A DNA stretch of 10,368 nucleotides. Source: Phenylobacterium sp. CCH9-H3. Lineage in GTDB: Bacteria; Pseudomonadota; Alphaproteobacteria; Caulobacterales; Caulobacteraceae. Each line of letters starts with the position of its first letter. Positions within the stretch are counted from its first letter, which is position 1. The notes beneath the pieces were generated by a model, which was given only the letters and a program-made list of their open reading frames with translations, made no database searches and was not told where the DNA came from. This document shows, one piece after another, positions 7,120 through 10,368 of this stretch. The position numbers and the translations under genes were made by a program. The DNA is taken from NCBI RefSeq assembly GCF_001557235.1, contig NZ_LSJI01000278.1, positions 1-10,368 of the forward strand, in the 5' to 3' direction.

Positions 7120-7139
7120 TCTTCGCTCGGAAACGCGCG

Positions 7140-7167
7140 CGTAGCGGGCGCAATCCCTTATGCGCAA
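7140..7167 (-). promoter_or_regulatory. Candidate promoter of the TonB receptor, overlapping a palindrome
   Basis: On the minus strand TTGCGC (7167-7162) and GCTACG (7145-7140) are 16 bases apart, resembling the Caulobacter housekeeping pattern (TTGACG ... GCTANAWC) with several mismatches. The -35 hexamer and much of the spacer lie inside the inverted repeat at 7149-7177, so a protein binding that repeat could block it. It would leave a leader of about 60 bases. This is inference from spacing and motif only. Confidence 0.3.
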
Positions 7168-7177
7168 AGGGATTGCG
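7149..7177. repeat. Perfect 11-bp inverted repeat upstream of TonB receptor
   Basis: CGCAATCCCTT (7149-7159) and AAGGGATTGCG (7167-7177) are exact inverted copies around a 7-base centre (ATGCGCA). It lies 78 bases upstream of the receptor start and about 130 bases past the stop of the membrane gene at 7307. It has no T tract and sits at a plausible promoter, so an operator or a dispersed palindromic element fits better than a terminator. A look-alike is at 8253-8275. Confidence 0.7.
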
Positions 7178-7306
7178 GCGTTCGGCGGGCCTTCTTGCGG
7201 CGACCTGTGGCGCCGTTGTCACGAAACCGTCGCCTGCCGCTGCGGAATGTTACCCATAGGCATATCGGCGTTCGCAGAGCGGAGGCGCCGGGAGCAGTGT
7301 CGCCGT

Positions 7307-8206
7307 TCAGAAAAACGGTACGCCTGGGCGAAGGAGGATCTGAAAAAACGCCAGAAGCGCGATCAGCGACGCCAGCAGGCTGGCGAGGGTCCAGCTTCGC
7401 GAGGGCGGGCCGGCGGGCGCGCGCGGCGCGTGCCAGGACCAGGCCTGCAGCCAGGTCGCCGCGACCAGCGTCGCCACGACGGGAGGAAACAGGACCTCGA
7501 TGGTCGCGCCCGGCAGGCGGAACGGGACGATCAGCGCCACGGCCAGCAAGGCCGGTAGGACGGCATAGCGGAACACGGTGCGCGCGCGCCCGCGCGGTCC
7601 CTGGGCGTCGGCGCCGGGGACGAGGCTGAGGACCAGCGGGGTCGCGAGCCCGCACGCCAGCGCCATGGCCGCCAGAGCTCCGACCGAGGCGGCGATCTTC
7701 GCGGCGTCATGCAGCTGCAGGTACGCCATCGCACGCCCCACATCGTTCTGGGGGATCACCGTGCCGATCAGCACCTGGGGTAGCGCTTCGAGCAGCCCCA
7801 GCAGCGCCATCCAGGTCACGAACAGGCGCAGGCCCAGCGCGCGCGGCGCCCGCCGGGTGGCCCAGATCGCGAAGGCGACGCCGACGATGACGGTCGCCAA
7901 GGCCCCCGTTCCCTGGAACAGCTCGGCCAGCGGGTTCTCGCCCGTCCAGCCGTGGTTGTTGTGGAACAGTGTCGGCTTCAGCCCAGGCGTCAGCGCCTTC
8001 GGGACCACCAGGAACAGTTCCTGAATGAAGAAGACTACGTTGTAGGCCAGGGCGTACGCGAGGGCCGAGGCGAGGCTGAGGCTCCAATCCCAGCCCGAGC
8101 GCGGCCCCGACCATCGCGGACTGCGGACCATCATCGCCAGCGACCAGAGCATCGGGCCGCCCAGGAAGACGGCCGCCATGGCGAGGACGATGTCGGCGGG
8201 ACTCAT
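7307..8206 (-). CDS. Polytopic membrane protein of unknown function
   Basis: I do not recognise this 299-residue inner-membrane protein. About eight hydrophobic segments are visible, near residues 5-25, 43-65, 100-117, 126-150, 170-195, 212-229, 236-255 and 272-293. A polar loop between the second and third holds the most conserved-looking sequence, FHNNHGWTGENPLAELFQGT (81-100), with two His residues and a Trp. A second polar stretch, IPQNDVGRAMAYLQLHDAAK, lies at about 151-170. The His/Asn/Glu-rich loop could bind a metal or ligand, but no known peptidase or transporter motif is present. ATG 8206 was chosen because the protein then begins directly with a helix. An upstream in-frame ATG at 8314 would add 36 residues over a palindromic, non-coding-looking stretch and into the divergent gene's promoter area. 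A GAGAGG lies about 12 bases before 8206. Confidence 0.8.
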   Translation of the reverse strand: MSPADIVLAMAAVFLGGPMLWSLAMMVRSPRWSGPRSGWDWSLSLASALAYALAYNVVFFIQELFLVVPKALTPGLKPTLFHNNHGWTGENPLAELFQGTGALATVIVGVAFAIWATRRAPRALGLRLFVTWMALLGLLEALPQVLIGTVIPQNDVGRAMAYLQLHDAAKIAASVGALAAMALACGLATPLVLSLVPGADAQGPRGRARTVFRYAVLPALLAVALIVPFRLPGATIEVLFPPVVATLVAATWLQAWSWHAPRAPAGPPSRSWTLASLLASLIALLAFFQILLRPGVPFF

Positions 8207-8252
8207 GCGGCGATCGACCTCTCGGGAGATGAAGGCCGGGATAGAGCCCCCG

Positions 8253-8284
8253 ATTCCCTTTGCAGGGAAGGGGATTGAACCCCT
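8253..8284. repeat. Palindromic element upstream of divergent membrane-protein and SDR genes
   Basis: ATTCCCTT (8253-8260) pairs with AAGGGGAT (8268-8275) with one G-T mismatch across a 7-base centre, the same architecture as the repeat at 7152-7174. Alternative overlapping stems are TTCCCT/AGGGAA (8254-8269, loop TTGC) and AGGGG/CCCCT (8269-8284). The element lies 47 bases from the start of the membrane gene and about 50 bases from the SDR start, where an operator for divergent promoters would be expected. Confidence 0.5.
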
Positions 8285-8322
8285 GGCAGGCTCCGTGTGA
8301 GCTTGGCCGTACAACGATGAGG

Positions 8323-8328
8323 CGGGAG
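8323..8328 (+). promoter_or_regulatory. Ribosome binding site for SDR gene
   Basis: GGGAGG at 8323-8328 is six bases before the GTG at 8335. This decides against the in-frame ATG at 8317, which has no such sequence ahead of it and would add six Arg/Ala-rich residues not typical of the family. Confidence 0.65.
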
Positions 8329-8334
8329 GCGGCG

Positions 8335-9183
8335 GTGGCGCGATCTGTGGTGGTCACGGGAGTCTCGACGGGGATCGGGCTGGGTGCGACGCGCGTGCTC
8401 GTGGCGAAGGGCTTCCACGTCTTCGGCAGCGTGCGGAAGGTCGAGGACGGCGCCCGCCTAAAAGCCGAATTCGGGGACGCGTTCACGCCCCTGGTGTTCG
8501 ACGTCACCGACGCGCAGGCGGCGCAGGCGGCGTCCGCACAGGTGGAGGCGGCGCTTGCGGGCGCCACCCTGGCGGGCCTCGTCAACAATGCCGGGATCGC
8601 CGTGGCCGGACCGCTGCTCTACCTGCCGGTCGACGAGTTCCGGCAGCAGCTGGAGGTCAATCTGACGGGCGTCGTGATCGTCACGCAGGCGTTCGCGCCG
8701 CTGCTCGGCGCGCGGACGCCGGCCGCTCGCGATCCGGGCCGGATCGTCAACATCTCCTCGGTTGGCGGGCGGACCGCGAACCCGTTCATGGCCCCCTACA
8801 ACGTCTCCAAGTTCGGGCTGGAAGGCCTGTCGGAATCGCTGCGACGCGAACTGCTGCCGTTCGGCGTGGACGTGATCGTCGTGGCGCCTGGGGCGGTCGC
8901 GACGCCGATCTGGGACAAGGCCGACCAGGTCGACGTGAGCCGCTACGCCAATACGCCATATGCCGCCGCCCTGGACCGCATCCGCGCCTACATGCTGCAG
9001 CTCGGCCGGTCGGGTCTTCCGCCCGAACGGATCGGCGAGGTCATCTGCCACGCCCTGACCGCACCGAAGCCGAAGGTCCGCTACACGGTTGCGCCCGACA
9101 TGTTCCGGATCTTCATGGGCGAGCACCTGCCCAAACGAATGCTCGACCGGGTCGTGGGCAAGCAGTTGGGTCTGTTGCCGTAG
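8335..9183 (+). CDS. Classical short-chain dehydrogenase/reductase (SDR)
   Basis: A 282-residue NAD(P)-dependent oxidoreductase with all classical SDR marks: TGVSTGIG nucleotide-binding turn (8-15) immediately after the first strand, DVTD (56-59), NNAG (84-87), Asn109 in EVNLTG, catalytic Ser142 in NISSVGG, Tyr155 and Lys159 (YNVSK), and the PG turn (185-186). The residue after the second strand (SVRKVEDGARL, with Arg34) suggests a preference for NADPH, which is inference. The C-terminus (from about 190) has an ERIGEVICHAL helix and KVRYTVAPD strand, common in SDRs annotated as retinol or steroid dehydrogenase-like. The substrate cannot be told. GTG 8335 was chosen from its ribosome binding site and the family's usual short N-terminus. 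It is divergent from the membrane protein at 7307-8206. Confidence 0.93.
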   Translation: MARSVVVTGVSTGIGLGATRVLVAKGFHVFGSVRKVEDGARLKAEFGDAFTPLVFDVTDAQAAQAASAQVEAALAGATLAGLVNNAGIAVAGPLLYLPVDEFRQQLEVNLTGVVIVTQAFAPLLGARTPAARDPGRIVNISSVGGRTANPFMAPYNVSKFGLEGLSESLRRELLPFGVDVIVVAPGAVATPIWDKADQVDVSRYANTPYAAALDRIRAYMLQLGRSGLPPERIGEVICHALTAPKPKVRYTVAPDMFRIFMGEHLPKRMLDRVVGKQLGLLP

Positions 9184-9199
9184 TCGGCACAACCGGAAC

Positions 9200-9230
9200 T
9201 TGCCGCCGGTGGTGTTCGGTGCGCTAGATG
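9200..9230 (+). promoter_or_regulatory. Caulobacter-type housekeeping promoter for the 9258 gene
   Basis: TTGCCG (9200-9205), 17 bases, then GCTAGATG (9223-9230). The -10 matches the Caulobacter consensus GCTANAWC at seven of eight positions; the -35 differs from TTGACG at one. Transcription would start near 9236-9240, giving a leader of about 20 bases containing GGAGG. It would also rule out the ATG codons at 9228 and 9237 as the gene's start. Confidence 0.5.
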
Positions 9231-9245
9231 GCGCCGATGCGTTCT

Positions 9246-9250
9246 GGAGG
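9246..9250 (+). promoter_or_regulatory. Ribosome binding site for the 9258 gene
   Basis: GGAGG is seven bases before GTG 9258, an ideal spacing. It selects this GTG over the in-frame ATGs at 9228 and 9237. Confidence 0.7.
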
Positions 9251-9257
9251 CCGCGGC

Positions 9258-9515
9258 GTGAGCGAGCAGACACAGACGCGGGGGCCGTCCCGTAAGAAGG
9301 TCCCGGAAGTCCCCAACCTCGCCGCTGGGCCTGCCGGCGCGCCGGATCTCGTCGGAACGCTGACCGCTCTTGGCATCTATCTGGACGCGGCCGAGCGGCT
9401 GGCGAGGTCGCCGGGGCAGGCGGACAAGCTCGCCGAGGCCCTGGCTGCGGCGAAGCGGCAACTCGCCATCGCCGCGGGCTTTGCGATGCGCTCGAAGGGC
9501 CGCCGGCGGGCTTGA
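9258..9515 (+). CDS. Small hypothetical protein, helical
   Basis: This 85-residue protein is not recognised. It has a polar, basic N-terminus (SRKKVPEVPN, 11-20). About 30-75 is an amphipathic, Ala/Leu-rich region likely to form two helices (LVGTLTALGIYLDAAERLAR and DKLAEALAAAKRQLAIAAGF) with a short turn SPGQ. It ends in a basic tail (SKGRRRA). There is no signal peptide or clear membrane segment. The helical pair with basic ends could be a nucleic-acid or membrane-surface binder, or a partner protein; none of this is established. A well-placed promoter and ribosome binding site precede it, which is the main evidence that it is a real gene. The next gene begins 43 bases after its stop on the same strand, so the two are probably co-transcribed. 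Confidence 0.7.
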   Translation: MSEQTQTRGPSRKKVPEVPNLAAGPAGAPDLVGTLTALGIYLDAAERLARSPGQADKLAEALAAAKRQLAIAAGFAMRSKGRRRA

Positions 9516-9558
9516 TCGCGGTCAACGCCCGCTTCGCGGCATGCCCGAGGATCGGTCC

Positions 9559-10137
9559 ATGACAGACAGGATCCCGCCGTCGACGCAACGCCGGCCGTCC
9601 GGCGCGGCCGGGCGCACCCGCCCCATCGAACTGCGCATCCACGACATCGGCCAGCTGTTCCACAACCTCGATCCGCTCCCATACCGCGAGCGGGATCTGG
9701 ACGAACGCGTGGAGGAGTACGTCGTCGGCTGGGCCGGCGAGATGCCAAAGGCTCCGATCGAGATCCTGGTCCATCTGCCGGCGGCGCAGGCCAAGCGCGA
9801 GGACGCGGCCCACATCGGCGATGCGATCCGCAACTACTTCGCCTATCGGGCGGAGGTGGTCGGCTGGGAACTGCGCGACCTGTTCCGCGTCGGAAGAGCC
9901 TCGCTCGGCGTGGGGCTGGCCGTCCTGGCCGTCGCCGTCGTGCTGGGCCGGATCCTCGGCGAACTGCTGGGCGGCTATCTCGGGCGCGTGTTCGACGAAG
10001 GTCTGATCATCCTTGGGTGGGTGGCCAACTGGCGCCCGATCCAGATCTTCCTCTACGACTGGCAGCCCCTCGCGCGCCGGCGCCGGCTGTACCGGCGCCT
10101 GGCGGAGGCCTCGGTGCGGCTGTCTCCCGACGACTAG
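9559..10137 (+). CDS. Conserved-looking alphaproteobacterial membrane protein of unknown function
   Basis: This protein has 192 residues. After a polar leader (1-20) comes a soluble alpha/beta-looking domain (about 21-100) opening RPIELRIHDIGQLFHNLDPL, then RERDLDERVEEYVVGWAGE and a short strand IEILVHLP. Next are one or two membrane segments (about 114-133 and possibly 136-155) and a C-terminal stretch, GWVANWRPIQIFLYDWQPLA (153-172), followed by a basic tail. The combination IELRIHDIxQLF, LDPxPFxEKDLD and WRPxxIFLYDW recalls, from memory, unnamed membrane proteins found in many alphaproteobacteria; I know no function for them. ATG 9559 has GAGG (9547-9550) eight bases before it, so it is preferred over the in-frame ATG at 9541, which has none. 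It probably shares a transcript with the 9258 gene. Confidence 0.82.
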   Translation: MTDRIPPSTQRRPSGAAGRTRPIELRIHDIGQLFHNLDPLPYRERDLDERVEEYVVGWAGEMPKAPIEILVHLPAAQAKREDAAHIGDAIRNYFAYRAEVVGWELRDLFRVGRASLGVGLAVLAVAVVLGRILGELLGGYLGRVFDEGLIILGWVANWRPIQIFLYDWQPLARRRRLYRRLAEASVRLSPDD

Positions 10138-10164
10138 GCTGGACTCGCATTGTCCACGCCTGAT

Positions 10165-10184
10165 GGCGGCTGGGGCCAGACGCC
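10165..10184. terminator. Possible weak terminator hairpin after the 9559 gene
   Basis: GGCG (10165-10168) and CTGG (10170-10173) pair with CCAG (10176-10179) and CGCC (10181-10184) around one mismatch and a very short loop. It lies 28 bases past the stop. No T tract follows, so this is only a tentative call. Confidence 0.25.
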
Positions 10185-10296
10185 CGGGTCTTGGAACTCG
10201 TGGCGTTGCGGCGCGATGCTCACGTGAAAGAGGCTCCCTGCCTCCGTCCGAAGAAGTCGAGCGGAGAGTTCGAGTTCGCCGCCTTGCGGCCGCTCC

Positions 10297-10306
10297 GTAG
10301 CGCTAC
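10297..10306. repeat. 10-bp perfect palindrome near right edge
   Basis: GTAGCGCTAC is self-complementary and lies 17 bases before the possible start codon at 10324, just ahead of its ribosome binding site. It may be a protein binding site or chance. Confidence 0.3.
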
Positions 10307-10323
10307 CTAGGGGGAGGCCCCGA

Positions 10324-10368
10324 ATGGCGACGGCGCCGCGGCTCGGCGACGGTGGGTCAACGCGAAGG
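10324..10368 (+). CDS. Possible start of a gene cut by the right edge
   Basis: ATG at 10324 is preceded by GGGGAGG (10311-10317) six bases upstream, one of the best ribosome binding sites in the window. The frame stays open for the 15 codons available (MATAPRLGDGGSTRR). Too little is visible to name a product. The 186 bases between 10137 and here contain other open frames but none with family features or a good start signal. Confidence 0.4.
   Translation, partial: MATAPRLGDGGSTRR

Noticed and set aside
7197..7234. GGCGAC/GTCGCC hairpin as terminator of the 7307-8206 gene
   Set aside because: Six-base-pair stem with a 24-base loop and no T tract, about 75 bases beyond the stop; common by chance in GC-rich DNA.
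4837..7629. 930-codon open frame on the plus strand opposite the TonB receptor
   Set aside because: The receptor on the minus strand has a signal peptide, plug and barrel motifs. The plus-strand frame is a GC-skew shadow rich in Arg/Val/Glu/Gly, with no domain or ribosome binding site.
8248..8345. tRNA gene on the minus strand, suggested by a T-arm-like hairpin
   Set aside because: No complementary 5' acceptor strand, D arm or anticodon arm within the required distance.
8458..9813. 451-codon minus-strand frame opposite the SDR and the small genes
   Set aside because: Arg/Asp/Gly-rich shadow crossing three plus-strand genes that have motifs and start signals.
10013..10300. 95-codon plus-strand frame at the right side
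   Set aside because: It begins inside the 9559-10137 gene in another frame, is Arg/Gly/Ser-rich, lacks a ribosome binding site and has no recognisable feature.

Overview
The window is GC-rich, densely coded DNA from what looks like an alphaproteobacterium, most plausibly a member of the Caulobacterales (Caulobacter or Phenylobacterium type). This is an inference. It rests on the base composition, a Caulobacter-style promoter match (TTGCCG, 17 bases, GCTAGATG at 9200-9230), a large orphan TonB-dependent receptor, and an Mce-type lipid ABC transporter with the permease-ATPase-MlaD gene order. No rRNA, CRISPR array, insertion sequence or prophage gene is visible. The content is mostly ordinary chromosomal housekeeping and envelope genes.

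Layout. Positions 1-2610 (minus strand) hold a tightly coupled Mce/Mla operon, read right to left: a permease with an N-terminal STAS-like domain, an ATPase, and an MlaD-type substrate-binding protein cut by the window edge. Consecutive genes overlap by 4 and 1 bases. A 251-bp divergent intergenic region follows. Then comes a plus-strand group: a small protein resembling a degenerate GIY-YIG domain (2862-3173), a DUF218/YdcF-like protein (3198-3719) and a Pro/Ala-rich single-pass membrane protein of unknown role (3750-4526). This group converges on a TonB-dependent outer-membrane receptor (4603-7071, minus). A strong 12-bp hairpin at 4545-4572 lies between them and probably terminates the receptor transcript.

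Upstream of the receptor, also on the minus strand, is an unrecognised polytopic membrane protein (7307-8206). It is divergent from a classical short-chain dehydrogenase/reductase (8335-9183, plus). After that come two small unknown genes, 9258-9515 and 9559-10137, apparently co-transcribed. The right edge has a possible new gene start at 10324 behind a good ribosome binding site.

How the genes fit together. The Mce operon (phospholipid/lipid traffic across the periplasm), the receptor (substrate import through the outer membrane), the YdcF-like protein and the membrane proteins all point to envelope functions, but only the Mce operon is a clear functional unit. The most interesting unexplained structure is a pair of look-alike palindromes, each an 8-bp stem of the AATCCCTT / AAGGGATT type with a 7-base loop, at 7152-7174 (inside a perfect 11-bp repeat) and 8253-8275. 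They sit in the two upstream regions around the unknown membrane gene and could be operators or copies of a dispersed palindromic element. I see no convincing evidence for a wholly new system.
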